DNA from: Buttiauxella gaviniae ATCC 51604 | GTDB taxonomy: Bacteria; Pseudomonadota; Gammaproteobacteria; Enterobacterales; Enterobacteriaceae | Reading direction: 5' to 3' | NCBI RefSeq assembly: GCF_001654835.1 | Contig: NZ_LXEP01000045.1 | Location: forward strand, 19,996-83,995 | DNA: 64,000 nt | In this document: positions 54,365-63,160 of the stretch, piece by piece | Numbering within the stretch: the stretch's first letter is position 1 | How the letters are laid out: every line of letters begins with the position of its first letter | Notes under the pieces: model-generated | Databases searched by the model: none | Told to the model about the DNA's origin: nothing | What the model saw: the letters and a program-made list of their open reading frames with translations, nothing else | Program-made: the position numbers and the translations under genes

Positions 54365-55746
54365 GGCGTCACCTCCACACGTTGGGTAATGGAGGCATCG
54401 TAACTGCGCTGCTCTTTTTCAATCGCCGCCAGCATGGTTTGCTGCCAGTGATGGTGGTGCGCGATGTACAACGCTTCGTCTTCGGAACGTACGCCACTCA
54501 TTTGCGGTACAAACCCTGCTTTTTGGGCATGTTCATCTGGCCCATAAACCCAATGCTGTGCTCCACGGCTCAGGTCGCTCCATTCAAGATTTTGCCCCAA
54601 ATATCCATTCTGGCAGGCACGGAACTCTTCCAAATCATCCGGCGTGCCCATACCGCTGACATTGAAGAAATCTTCGTACTGGCGAATGCGTGTGGCTCGT
54701 GTTTCAGGGGCTTCGCCTTTAGGTGCGAAGCAATAGATTGTGACTTCGGTTTTATCCACCGCCAGAGGGCGGATTACACGGATTTGAGTGGAGAACTGAT
54801 CCATCAGATAAACATTCGGGTACAGGCATAGATTGCGCGTTTCATTCACCATTTGATCGGCTCGCAACTCACCGAACTGGGCAGTCAAACGTTCACGCTC
54901 GGCAAATACCGGGCGTACCTGCGGGTTAAGTGCGCGCGTCCAGAGCAGCATGTGCCCATGTTCAAAACCATAGCCACCACCAATGCTTTTCGACCAGCCA
55001 TTGGCGTCCACCGCCTGAGTCCCCTCTTCTTCATAATTACGGCGCGACATGGTCGAGGCGTAATTCCAGTGGACGACACTGACGTGATAGCCATCGGCCC
55101 CATTCTCAGCACCCAGTTTCCAATTACCCTCGTAAATGTAACTCGATGCACCTTGTAGAACTTCGAGGCCATCAGGTGCTTGATCCACTATCAGATCGAT
55201 GATTTTTAGAGTTTCACCGAGATAATCATTAAGCGGCATCACATCGTCTGAAAGGCTGCCAAACAGGAAGCCGCGATATGACTCAAAGCGCGGTAACTTT
55301 TTAAGATCGTGGGAGCCGTGTTGCTTAAAGTTTTCTGGGTAGCCGCCCACACTTTCGTCTTTAGCTTTTAGTAATTTACCGTTATTGCTAAACGTCCAGC
55401 CGTGGAATGGGCAGGTGAACGAGCTTTTATTACCCGCTTTACGGCGGCATAACATGGCACCACGATGAGCACAGCTATTAATTAAACCGTGCAATTCATT
55501 CTTTTTATCACGTGTAATAATTATTGGCTGTCTACCAAGGGTTAACGTGAAATAATCGCCTGGCTCAGGAATTTGGCTTTCGTGTGCCAGATAGACCCAA
55601 CTCCCTTCAAATATATGCTTCATTTCGAGTTCAAATAGCTGCTCGTCAATAAAGATATTTCTGTTGTAGCGATAAATGTCATTTTCACGATCAACAATTA
55701 ACGCGTTACCGATCTTTTTCTTTAATAAATTCAGTTTATTTTGCAT
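54361..55746 (-). CDS. benA: Benzoate 1,2-dioxygenase large (alpha) subunit
   Basis: Catalytic subunit of 461 residues. The Rieske [2Fe-2S] cluster is bound by Cys92, His94, Cys112 and His115 (CAHRGAMLC and CPFHGW); the mononuclear iron by His221 and His226 ([14 protein letters not shown]) with Asp218 bridging. It adds O2 to benzoate to give the cis-diol that BenD oxidises. The length and the BenA-like C-terminus favour benzoate over toluate or anthranilate, though substrate range cannot be fixed by sequence. It follows catA by 88 bp. Confidence 0.95.
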   Translation of the reverse strand: MQNKLNLLKKKIGNALIVDRENDIYRYNRNIFIDEQLFELEMKHIFEGSWVYLAHESQIPEPGDYFTLTLGRQPIIITRDKKNELHGLINSCAHRGAMLCRRKAGNKSSFTCPFHGWTFSNNGKLLKAKDESVGGYPENFKQHGSHDLKKLPRFESYRGFLFGSLSDDVMPLNDYLGETLKIIDLIVDQAPDGLEVLQGASSYIYEGNWKLGAENGADGYHVSVVHWNYASTMSRRNYEEEGTQAVDANGWSKSIGGGYGFEHGHMLLWTRALNPQVRPVFAERERLTAQFGELRADQMVNETRNLCLYPNVYLMDQFSTQIRVIRPLAVDKTEVTIYCFAPKGEAPETRATRIRQYEDFFNVSGMGTPDDLEEFRACQNGYLGQNLEWSDLSRGAQHWVYGPDEHAQKAGFVPQMSGVRSEDEALYIAHHHHWQQTMLAAIEKEQRSYDASITQRVEVTP

Positions 55747-55834
55747 AGCTTAATCTCCCGTTGGGGATCTTTTATTTCGCGATGTAATGTATGGCCTGAG
55801 GTGAAAGCGGTGCCAGCTTGCGCTGGCACTCTTA

Positions 55835-56761
55835 TTATTCTTTGGCGCGCAGGCGAGCGATACGGGACTCTTCTTCCGGTGAATGAGAAACGCAAAGTGT
55901 GAAATCAAAATTCACTTCGGTATGCGGGCCATTTAAGCCACGCGTTTTAATGGTCTGCGCATCGGTCACTTCTACCGGATCGGCAATTAATCCGTCACGG
56001 GTTGCAAAGGCAAAATCGTCCCACAGATATTTATCACCACTGAGATTAATCTGGCTGGTGAGATGTTTATGGCCTGGCGCGGAAACAAAGAAATGAATAT
56101 GCGCTGGGCGATTTCCGTGACGACCTAACCCATTCAATAGATGTTGTGTCGGGCCGTTCGGTGGGCAACCGTAGCCTGACGGCACAATACTTTGCACGCT
56201 GTAACGCCCATCACTATCGGTTTTAATGCGGCGGCGCAGGTTGTATTCGCTCTGACTTGAGTCGAAGAAGGAGTAGTTACCCAGCGTATTGGCGTGCCAG
56301 ATATCAACAACGGCATTTGCCACCGGGTTGCCTTTCGTGTCTCGCACAGTTCCGAAAAGCCACATGGTTTTACCATCGTCCTTCCCGTCATCCATGCGAT
56401 CATGGCCCTGAGAAAGTGGCGCATTAGCAACATACAGCGGGCCTTCAATAGTACGTGGTGTGCCGGTTTCAATCTCGGCTGCTGCATCCAGAGCATCCTG
56501 GCGTAAATCCAGGTAGTGCTCAATGCCAAGGCCTGCGGCTAATAATGCCGCCTCTTTGCTGCCACCCAGTTCGTGCAGGTAATTAACTGCGTGCCAGAAC
56601 TCTTCTTCGGTGACATTAAAATCATCAATCAATGCACAAATATTTTCTAACATGCGATGAATAATATTCTTAAAACGCTCATCGCCCTCCGTACTATTTA
56701 AACCGGCGCTCTCTCTTAATAATGCTTGTACTTCTGGTTGGTTAATGAAGTTCTTTGTCAT
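55835..56761 (-). CDS. catA: Catechol 1,2-dioxygenase
   Basis: Intradiol ring-cleaving dioxygenase of 308 residues that converts catechol to cis,cis-muconate. The ferric iron ligands are visible: Tyr163 (LGNYSFF), Tyr197 (SGYGCPP), His221 and His223 (RPAHIHFF). The N-terminal helical linker domain is complete. Read from catB towards benD, it lies between catC (77-bp gap) and benA. Confidence 0.96.
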   Translation of the reverse strand: MTKNFINQPEVQALLRESAGLNSTEGDERFKNIIHRMLENICALIDDFNVTEEEFWHAVNYLHELGGSKEAALLAAGLGIEHYLDLRQDALDAAAEIETGTPRTIEGPLYVANAPLSQGHDRMDDGKDDGKTMWLFGTVRDTKGNPVANAVVDIWHANTLGNYSFFDSSQSEYNLRRRIKTDSDGRYSVQSIVPSGYGCPPNGPTQHLLNGLGRHGNRPAHIHFFVSAPGHKHLTSQINLSGDKYLWDDFAFATRDGLIADPVEVTDAQTIKTRGLNGPHTEVNFDFTLCVSHSPEEESRIARLRAKE

Positions 56762-56838
56762 AATAATTGTCTCATTGCTTATTTGTAGGGAGCCATACCC
56801 TGAAAAAGAGCATGGCTAAGATAGATTATTATTGTTGT

Positions 56839-57129
56839 TTACTTATCGTCGTTACGAATTGATGATGGATGGCGACACAAAGCGTCTACTTGAATATCCA
56901 TGTAAGGGTATAGCGGTAACCCCATTAATATTTCATGCAGTTCATCAGCATCTTTGACATCAAAAATACTGATATTTGAATACAGCCCGGCAACGCGCCA
57001 AATATGTCGCCACTTACCTTCTTGCTGTAAGGCTTGTGAATAGGCCTTTTCTTTAGCTTTAATTTCTGTAGCTGTTGCTACCGGCATATCTAGCGGAATA
57101 TTTACCGTCATTTCAACTTTAAATAACAT
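56839..57129 (-). CDS. catC: Muconolactone isomerase
   Basis: Small decameric-type isomerase of 96 residues converting muconolactone to beta-ketoadipate enol-lactone. MLFKVEMTVNIPLDMP and GLPLYPYMDIQVDALCRHPSS are family hallmarks. ATG 57129 has AGGAG 6 bases upstream; the frame to 57180 overlaps catB. It lies 10 bases after the catB stop. Confidence 0.95.
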   Translation of the reverse strand: MLFKVEMTVNIPLDMPVATATEIKAKEKAYSQALQQEGKWRHIWRVAGLYSNISIFDVKDADELHEILMGLPLYPYMDIQVDALCRHPSSIRNDDK

Positions 57130-57139
57130 GTCATTCTCC

Positions 57140-58258
57140 TCAATCCTTGCGGCGATAATAGTTGAGCTTATCTTCATCAATTGTCACACCAAGCCCTGGA
57201 GTCTGAGGCAATTCGACGGAACTATTGGCAAAATGCAGCGGGTTCTCAACGATGTCATCTTTCAGTAATAATGGGCCGAACATTTCAGTCCCCCACTGCA
57301 ATGGCAGCGTTGACCAGGCATGTAAGGAGGCAACTGTTCCGATAGTACCTTCCAGCATCGTCCCGCCGTACAAACCGATTCCAGCAGCCTGAGCCACATG
57401 GGCCAGTTGCAAAACACTTGCCGGGCCACCTGATTTAGCAATTTTCAACGCGTACGCGCCAATAAAACCACGACGAGCAATATCAAAACCGTCCTCGCGG
57501 CTGGCAACCGCTTCGTCGGCAAGGATAGCAGCCCGGCAATGCTGGCTAAGATGCACCAGTGCTTCACGGTTTTGTGCAGCCACCGGCTGTTCAATCAGAT
57601 CAATGCCCATTGCATCAAGCTCAGCGCAACCGCGCACGGCGGTGCTGGTATCCCACGCCTGGTTCACATCAACACGAATGCTGGCACGATCGCCAAGTGC
57701 GACCACAATGGCGCGGGTGTGTTGCATATCAGTGCGAAAATCTCGTGCACCAATTTTAAGTTTGAAGGCGTTATGCCGCCCTTCTTCCAGCAGTTTTTCA
57801 CCTTCAGCAATGTCTTTGCTGGTGTCGCCACTGGCCAGCGTCCATAACACCGGAAGTTTCGTGGTGAGTGCGCCACCCAACAGCGAACTTACCGGCAGAC
57901 CAAGCGCTTTTCCCTGCGCATCCAGCAGTGCGGTTTCAATAGCTGATTTAGCGAAGGTATTGCCACGTACGCACTTGTTCATCAGCGCCACAAGGGCATT
58001 CACATTATCTGCTGCCTGCCCGATGATCAGTGGCGCAAGGTAGGTATCAATTGCCGATTTAATAGCTTCCGGGCTTTCTACGCCGTAACTCAGGCCACCA
58101 ATGGTTGTCGCTTCGCCAATACCGACAATACCGTCTGAGCGAGTCAGACGAAGGATAACCAAAGTCTGGCATCCCATGGTGGTCATGGAGAGTTTGTGTG
58201 GCCGGATGGTCGGCAGGTCAACAATCACGGTGTCGAGTTGTTCGATAGTGGCGCTCAT
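57140..58258 (-). CDS. catB: Muconate cycloisomerase
   Basis: Enolase-superfamily enzyme of 372 residues that lactonises cis,cis-muconate. The acid/base lysines are Lys166 and Lys168 (FKLKIG) and Lys272 (ALKIAKSGG); metal ligands are Asp197 (VDVNQ), Glu223 (IEQP) and Asp248 (ADEA). It is the first gene of the catBCA-benABCD operon. ATG 58258 follows AAGGGAAGAG; upstream lies a PcaR-type operator and a divergent IclR-family regulator. Confidence 0.95.
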   Translation of the reverse strand: MSATIEQLDTVIVDLPTIRPHKLSMTTMGCQTLVILRLTRSDGIVGIGEATTIGGLSYGVESPEAIKSAIDTYLAPLIIGQAADNVNALVALMNKCVRGNTFAKSAIETALLDAQGKALGLPVSSLLGGALTTKLPVLWTLASGDTSKDIAEGEKLLEEGRHNAFKLKIGARDFRTDMQHTRAIVVALGDRASIRVDVNQAWDTSTAVRGCAELDAMGIDLIEQPVAAQNREALVHLSQHCRAAILADEAVASREDGFDIARRGFIGAYALKIAKSGGPASVLQLAHVAQAAGIGLYGGTMLEGTIGTVASLHAWSTLPLQWGTEMFGPLLLKDDIVENPLHFANSSVELPQTPGLGVTIDEDKLNYYRRKD

Positions 58259-58394
58259 ATCTCTTCCCTTGGGCACTTTTAATCAGATAGTTATCACCCA
58301 TCGGTTGCGGTTGAATAGCCCCTGCAAACTTAACGGTGTTTTCTGACAATAGGAGTTCACTCGACCTGGCGTCAACGGCGGTAATCGAATTTAT

Positions 58395-58409
58395 GTGCGA
58401 TTATCGACG
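58395..58409. promoter_or_regulatory. PcaR-type operator in the catB / regulator divergon
   Basis: On the minus strand the sequence CGTCGATAATCGCAC matches the 15-bp site described for Pseudomonas putida PcaR, GTTCGATAATCGCAC, at 13 positions and contains the CGATAATCG palindrome. It is 137 bases upstream of catB and 130 bases upstream of the IclR-family gene, so one protein could control both directions. The match to the published site is from memory. Confidence 0.6.
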
Positions 58410-58538
58410 CGTTTCGGTTATTCACCGTTAATTTGTGATCCCAGTGGAATATTCTTCATATTGATTGATTCACGATTGTCGCTAAGCAGCAGTTAGCGCA
58501 TTCTGAAGAACATTCTGACGCGACCGTGGGACATTTAA

Positions 58539-59363
58539 ATGGCAGGCAGCAATCCTGATAACATTGAAGTTATGGCGAGCGAAAATGAAGAAATTCAATC
58601 TGTTGCAAAACGCGACCCTAATTTTATGCTCTCTCTGGCTCGTGGCCTGGAAGTGCTTAACGCTTTTACCCCCCAGCGCCAGCGTTTGACTATTTCGCAA
58701 CTGAGTCAGAAAACCCATATTTCACGCGCTGCTGTACGCCGTTGCCTGTATACCCTTGCGACACTGGGTATGGTGCATAGCCCTGATGGGCGCAGCTATG
58801 AATTACTGCCGCGAGTACTGACCGTTGGGCATGCTTATCTGGCGGGTACGCCGCTGGCAAAAGCTGCGCAAATATCGCTGGATAATCTGAGTAAAAGTCT
58901 GAGCCAATCTTGCTCGGTCGCCACACTTGATGGGGATGACGTGCTGTATATCGCACGCACGGCAGTCAATAACCTGGTTAGCATCGATATTGGCCGAGGA
59001 AGTCGCCTGCCTGCATGGGCCACATCAATGGGCCGCGTACTGTTAAGCGCATTGCCGGAGGCTGAACTTGAAGCATGGCTGGGACGGGCAAAGCTTATCC
59101 GCTATACCCAATACTCGATTACGACAATTGCACAATTACGCGAAGAAATTGCGTTAGTGCGCCGCCAGGGGTACGCCATTAACGACCAACAACTTGAAAT
59201 TGGCCTGCGGTCTGTGGCGGTACCCATGCTGGCACTCGGTGGGAAAGTCGTGGCGGCGATGAATGTAGGTGTTCCTGCTGCAGAACTTACAGTGGCCGAT
59301 CTTCGTGCGCAAATATTGCCGCCGTTACGTCGTGCTGCAGCAGAGTTATCGATGTCACTTTAG
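58539..59363 (+). CDS. IclR-family regulator of the PcaR/PcaU/PobR type
   Basis: Regulator of 274 residues with an N-terminal winged helix (SLARGLEVLNAFTPQRQRLTISQLSQKTHISRAAVRRCLYTLATLGMV, about 32-80) and the IclR effector domain (from about 95; SMGRVLLSALPEAELEAWL). The PcaR subgroup responds to beta-ketoadipate or protocatechuate; with catBCA-benABCD beside it, cis,cis-muconate or beta-ketoadipate is the likely effector. This differs from Pseudomonas and Acinetobacter, where LysR-type CatR/CatM/BenM control these genes. ATG 58539 is preceded by a weak GTGGGA; ATG 58572 is an alternative. A small palindrome (CGCTAA-N7-TTAGCG, 58480-58498) lies upstream. Its end overlaps the convergent GNAT gene by 9 bases. 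Confidence 0.88.
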   Translation: MAGSNPDNIEVMASENEEIQSVAKRDPNFMLSLARGLEVLNAFTPQRQRLTISQLSQKTHISRAAVRRCLYTLATLGMVHSPDGRSYELLPRVLTVGHAYLAGTPLAKAAQISLDNLSKSLSQSCSVATLDGDDVLYIARTAVNNLVSIDIGRGSRLPAWATSMGRVLLSALPEAELEAWLGRAKLIRYTQYSITTIAQLREEIALVRRQGYAINDQQLEIGLRSVAVPMLALGGKVVAAMNVGVPAAELTVADLRAQILPPLRRAAAELSMSL

Positions 59364-59885
59364 GTTGGCAATCCGGTAAACAACATGTCGCCGTAAGGGA
59401 TGTCCTTCATCCAGAAGAGGATGATCAAACTCCTCACCGCGCTGCATACCGATCTTTTCCATCACGCGCTGCGAAGGGATATTATCCAGCGCGGTAAATG
59501 CCACAATTTCTTTCATCCCATACTGCTCAAAGCCGATTTCCAATGCTTTACGCGCCGCTTCTGGTGCATATCCCTTGCCCCAGAACGCGTTATCAAGCCG
59601 CCAGCCAATTTCAATAACCGGTGAAAAAGGCAGCTCATAGCCGGGAACATTTAGCCCCACAAAACCTATAAATACCCCGCTACTTTTCTCCTCTACAGCC
59701 CAAAAACCCCAGACGTTCTCCGCCATTCGTTGTTCGATAGTCTTGGCCATATTGTCACTTTCTTCACGCGTAAGCGTCTTCGGAAAGTGGCGCATCACTT
59801 CAGGATTAGCGTTTAACGCGGCAAACGGCTCGCGGTCGCTCTGTTTCCATTGCCGTAGAATCAGGCGTTCGGTGTGGTATTCCAT
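59355..59885 (-). CDS. RimJ/RimL-type GNAT acetyltransferase
   Basis: Acetyltransferase of 176 residues of the Acetyltransf_3 class: TERLILRQWKQSDREPFAALNANPEVM at the start, IGWRLDNAFWGKGYAPEAARKALEIGFEQYG as the acetyl-CoA site and NIPSQRVMEKIGMQ near the end. Substrate unknown; relatives modify protein N-termini or small amines. It follows ydcR by 2 bases on the same strand, so it is probably co-transcribed with it. Confidence 0.85.
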   Translation of the reverse strand: MEYHTERLILRQWKQSDREPFAALNANPEVMRHFPKTLTREESDNMAKTIEQRMAENVWGFWAVEEKSSGVFIGFVGLNVPGYELPFSPVIEIGWRLDNAFWGKGYAPEAARKALEIGFEQYGMKEIVAFTALDNIPSQRVMEKIGMQRGEEFDHPLLDEGHPLRRHVVYRIANLK

Positions 59886-59887
59886 GG

Positions 59888-61300
59888 CTACTCCTTAATT
59901 TGATTTTTGATGAGATTCGCTAATGTCTGCACTGCGTGTTGTTCGCGCTCACCTAAAGCCCATGAAGCATTCAGGCGAAAATAGTTATGCCACGCGCCCC
60001 CGGTGGTAAACATTTTGCCCGGTGCGATACTGATTTTATGGGCAATTGCCTGCTCACTGAGCACGCTGGCATCCATGTATTCCGGCAGCTCAACCCAGAC
60101 GAAATAGCCACTTTCAGTGTGATGGATTTTTATTTCCGCCGGGAAAAGCTGATGTAGCGCCTGCAAGGTTTGCTGTTTACGCTCAGCCAGAACGCGCCGC
60201 AGCTTTCGTAAGTGCGTGTCGTAACGCTTGGTCGCCAGATAATCGACCAGAGCCAACTGCATCGGCGAGCTTGTAGAAAGTGTGCTCATTAACTGAAGTT
60301 GCTGAATACGACGCGCATGTTTTCCTGCCGCCACCCAACCAATACGAAAACCCGCCACCAGGCATTTTGAAAATGACGAACAATGCAGCGTAATACCCTG
60401 CGCATCGTATGCACGTGCCGGTAATGGACGTTCGCGTCCGTAATAGAGCTCGCTATATACGTCATCTTCGATGAGCGTCACATTGTGTTGTTGCAACAAT
60501 TCAATTAGTTGCTGCTTCTTTTTTGGTGACAACGTCACGCCAAGTGGGTTCTGGGCGTTGGTCATTAACCAACAGGCTTTTACTGGATAATCGTTGAGCG
60601 CCTGTTTCAGTGCCACTAGATCGATACCGTTTTGCGGATCGGTCGCCACAGACAGTGCCTTTAAACGCAAGCGTTCCAGCGCCTGTAGCGCACCGTAAAA
60701 ACAGGGGTTTTCCACAATCACCCAATCGCCCGGTTCGGTCACCGCTTGCAGGCTGAGATTTAGCGCTTCTAGCGCGCCAGCGGTGATGACAATTTCATCC
60801 GGCGAAACCTGCATTCCCTGTTGGGCATAACGTCGCGCAATTGCGTGGCGCAGCGCTTCGTTACCCGGGGGCAGATTTTCAATAACGCTCATCGCTGTTG
60901 CCGTTTTACTGACGGTAGCAAGCGAGCGGTTAAGTTGTTGCAGCGGGAATAAACGTGGGTCGGGGAACGCGGATCCGAATGGCACTATGGTTGAGTCGCC
61001 ACTGGCCTGCAACACATCAAAAATGTAGGTATTAATATCTACCGCTTCATCACGCGTCACTTTTACAGGAGCTATCGCACTCCGTGTTGCCGGGCGAGAG
61101 GCCACGTAATAGCCAGATTGCGGCCGAGCGACAATTACCCCCTGACTTTCAAGCGTCTGATAGGCATGGCTAACTGTCATAAAACTCATGCCGCTTAGTG
61201 CGACTTGCTCGCGCAGCGACGGCAACTTATCCCCTGGTAACCATGCACCAAGAGCAATTTGATCGATAATCTGCTGCGCAAGTTGCTGGTATTTTTTCAT
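59888..61300 (-). CDS. ydcR: MocR-type GntR/aminotransferase regulator YdcR
   Basis: Fusion regulator of 470 residues (E. coli YdcR 468). The N-terminal GntR winged helix (about 1-70, KLPSLREQVALSGMSFMTVSHAYQTLE) is joined to a fold-type I aminotransferase domain with the PLP lysine Lys312 in SSFSKCLVAGFRIGW. In E. coli ydcR is next to ydcSTUV-patD and is thought to regulate it; here it is separated from ydcS by 8.8 kb including the cat-ben genes. The GNAT gene follows directly. Confidence 0.94.
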   Translation of the reverse strand: MKKYQQLAQQIIDQIALGAWLPGDKLPSLREQVALSGMSFMTVSHAYQTLESQGVIVARPQSGYYVASRPATRSAIAPVKVTRDEAVDINTYIFDVLQASGDSTIVPFGSAFPDPRLFPLQQLNRSLATVSKTATAMSVIENLPPGNEALRHAIARRYAQQGMQVSPDEIVITAGALEALNLSLQAVTEPGDWVIVENPCFYGALQALERLRLKALSVATDPQNGIDLVALKQALNDYPVKACWLMTNAQNPLGVTLSPKKKQQLIELLQQHNVTLIEDDVYSELYYGRERPLPARAYDAQGITLHCSSFSKCLVAGFRIGWVAAGKHARRIQQLQLMSTLSTSSPMQLALVDYLATKRYDTHLRKLRRVLAERKQQTLQALHQLFPAEIKIHHTESGYFVWVELPEYMDASVLSEQAIAHKISIAPGKMFTTGGAWHNYFRLNASWALGEREQHAVQTLANLIKNQIKE

Positions 61301-61437
61301 TTTTTGGCAGTACCGTTTCTATATCAGTTAACTAAAAATACGCCAATTTAAACAACTGTTATAGTCAAATAAAGCTTTTCATCTGCAACGGTTCATGAGC
61401 AACGGATTGTCATTTTTTGACTGGCAGCTTTTTATAT

Positions 61438-62142
61438 TTATTTAGATAAACAGGTTTCAAAAGCAGAACGGGTTTTTTCATATAAATCAGGTGAAAGCAT
61501 TAAGCTGTCCCATATGCTGTTATGACCTGCCCCCGGAATAATCAGAAGATCTTTTTTGGCAGCATTCGATGCTGAATCCGCCAGCTTTTGGGGTATTTCA
61601 GAAGGAATGATCGCGTCATTCTGTGCCGCAACAACAAGCAAGTTACCCGTGAATCCAGCTGCAATATCCCATGCATCTGTGGCTTCCCAGCTTCGATGTT
61701 TGCGAATGATTTGTGAAAAATCAGGACCAAATTTGACCTTGTAAGCGGACTTTGCGTAAACACCTGGAACCATGAGAATCAAGGATCGCAGTTGAACAAC
61801 AGTGCTCAAATGCAGTGCATTATAGGCCCCCATGCTTACACCCATACATCCTGACAAAGGATGATTCAGATGGGCAATGACAGCTTCTGCTTGTCTGGTA
61901 CGACTGAAAAGAGAAGATTCATATAAATCCCCTCCAGTCTCTCCGTGACCGATGAAGTCAAAAACAGTCGTTCCATAGCCTAACTCTTGTAAAAGAAGGC
62001 GATATTTAGAGAAGACCTTACGATCTTTACCTCCTCCATGAAGCATTAAAATATGCCCGTTACAACCTGGTGTCGTCTCAGCGATTATTGTTTTACCGTG
62101 AAATGGCACATGGAAAGAGTCGTTCAAAGCTCCGTCGGTCAT
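61438..62142 (-). CDS. Alpha/beta hydrolase
   Basis: Protein of 234 residues with the alpha/beta hydrolase order: HILMLHGGG oxyanion region (30-38), nucleophile elbow GVSMGA (Ser103), acid AQNDAI (Asp176) and GAGHNSIW (His207). No signal peptide. The family includes esterases and acyl hydrolases; the substrate is not predictable. It is transcribed alone, on the same strand as ydcR 137 bp away. Confidence 0.85.
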   Translation of the reverse strand: MTDGALNDSFHVPFHGKTIIAETTPGCNGHILMLHGGGKDRKVFSKYRLLLQELGYGTTVFDFIGHGETGGDLYESSLFSRTRQAEAVIAHLNHPLSGCMGVSMGAYNALHLSTVVQLRSLILMVPGVYAKSAYKVKFGPDFSQIIRKHRSWEATDAWDIAAGFTGNLLVVAAQNDAIIPSEIPQKLADSASNAAKKDLLIIPGAGHNSIWDSLMLSPDLYEKTRSAFETCLSK

Positions 62143-62222
62143 TGCGTTACCATATTGTTATATAAGGTCAGTTATTCATTTTTACTGTGATGCAGTGGTT
62201 TATTCAACAAAACAATCAACCA

Positions 62223-62243
62223 TATATAGCTCCGAGCTATATA
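62223..62243. promoter_or_regulatory. 9-bp palindrome upstream of the hicB-like gene
   Basis: TATATAGCT (62223-62231), CCG, AGCTATATA (62235-62243). A perfect inverted repeat in the promoter region between the alpha/beta hydrolase and hicB-like genes, suited to binding a dimeric repressor, possibly the HicB-like protein itself. Confidence 0.5.
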
Positions 62244-62419
62244 GGATCAATTCAAGTATTATTGGTAACGAAAATCTTCGAGTGATGACAAAAAACATCG
62301 ATACATAAAGAGGTCGTTCTGGATTATCGTTGTTTTGAAAAAATAAAAGACAACATTTTTGTTATGTTTAAAATCTTATATGTTACTGTGCATGCATCAC
62401 CAGAAACAAGGCCAGGTAA

Positions 62420-62851
62420 ATGTTTAAATTTTCGGTAACAGCAGCTTTAAATGAAGATACTGATGAGTACGAAATACGTTCTCGTGACTTTGATAGTTTG
62501 CACTCAGTCGCTTTTAGTGAGGATGATATTGAGCTGGAGGCCAGAGATGCTATCACCATGATGATTGGCGAGTTAATTGATTCACGCATACCGGTGCCAA
62601 CGCCATCCGCAACGATGGAAGGCGAATTAGTCATTCACCTTCCTGTGCTTACATGCCTGAAGGCAACTCTTCACAACGCGATGATTAATACCGGTACAAG
62701 AAAGGCTGACCTTGCAAGAAAACTTAATCAGAAAGGCCCGCAGATTGACAGGCTTTTGGATGTCAGCCACGCATCGAAAGTAGAAACTCTGGAACAGGCC
62801 TTATATCTAATAGGGTATGAAGTTTCAGTGTCTGTCTCAAAAGTCGCATAA
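62420..62851 (+). CDS. HicB-like antitoxin without HicA
   Basis: Protein of 143 residues with the HicB pattern: an N-terminal partial RNase-H-like fold (FKFSVTAALNEDTDEYEIRSRDFDSLH and ARDAITMMIGELID) and a C-terminal helix-turn-helix (TRKADLARKLNQKGPQIDRLLDVSHASKVETLEQALYLIGY), as in E. coli HicB. No HicA toxin gene of about 60 codons is found on either side. In E. coli hicAB lies next to ydcR, so this is probably the same locus after loss of the toxin. It may act as a stand-alone DNA-binding regulator. Confidence 0.82.
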   Translation: MFKFSVTAALNEDTDEYEIRSRDFDSLHSVAFSEDDIELEARDAITMMIGELIDSRIPVPTPSATMEGELVIHLPVLTCLKATLHNAMINTGTRKADLARKLNQKGPQIDRLLDVSHASKVETLEQALYLIGYEVSVSVSKVA

Positions 62852-62860
62852 AAGAAATAG

Positions 62861-62901
62861 AAACCATTAGCCGCTACAATTTGTTTGTGGCTAATGTTTC
62901 A
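62861..62901 (+). terminator. Probable terminator of the hicB-like gene
   Basis: GAAACCATTAGCCGC pairs with GTGGCTAATGTTTC (ending at 62901) with one bulge and one mismatch, 9 bases after the hicB-like stop codon. The following sequence AATTTC is only weakly T-rich. Confidence 0.55.
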
Positions 62902-63121
62902 ATTTCAAATCATATTCTTATGGGCCATTAGCAGTGTCCTTGCATGATTAACCTCTCACCAATACCCTTATTATTTACAAGCCAATTGAACAGTGTTACT
63001 GCGCGCATAAATATTAAATAAACTTAACAATTAAGGTGTATTCAATTGTGGATTTTCAGTTTCTGAATTACACATAAATGGTGTGTACATAAAAAAGATA
63101 TATATTGCTGTGTTTGAATTC

Positions 63122-63160
63122 ATCCCGGTAATTGCGGAGTCGCATGGCCGGGATTTTTTT
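63122..63160 (+). terminator. Terminator-like hairpin with T-run, no gene upstream
   Basis: ATCCCGG (63122-63128) pairs with CCGGGAT (63148-63154); the loop contains an inner GCG-GAGT-CGC hairpin, and seven T residues (63154-63160) follow. No gene ends just upstream, so it may end a small RNA or be left over from a lost gene. Confidence 0.65.

Noticed and set aside
62143..62419. Possible hicA gene upstream of the hicB-like gene
   Set aside because: Only a 32-codon frame from about 62190 was found, without the HicA GSHHQF-type motif; no toxin gene can be supported.
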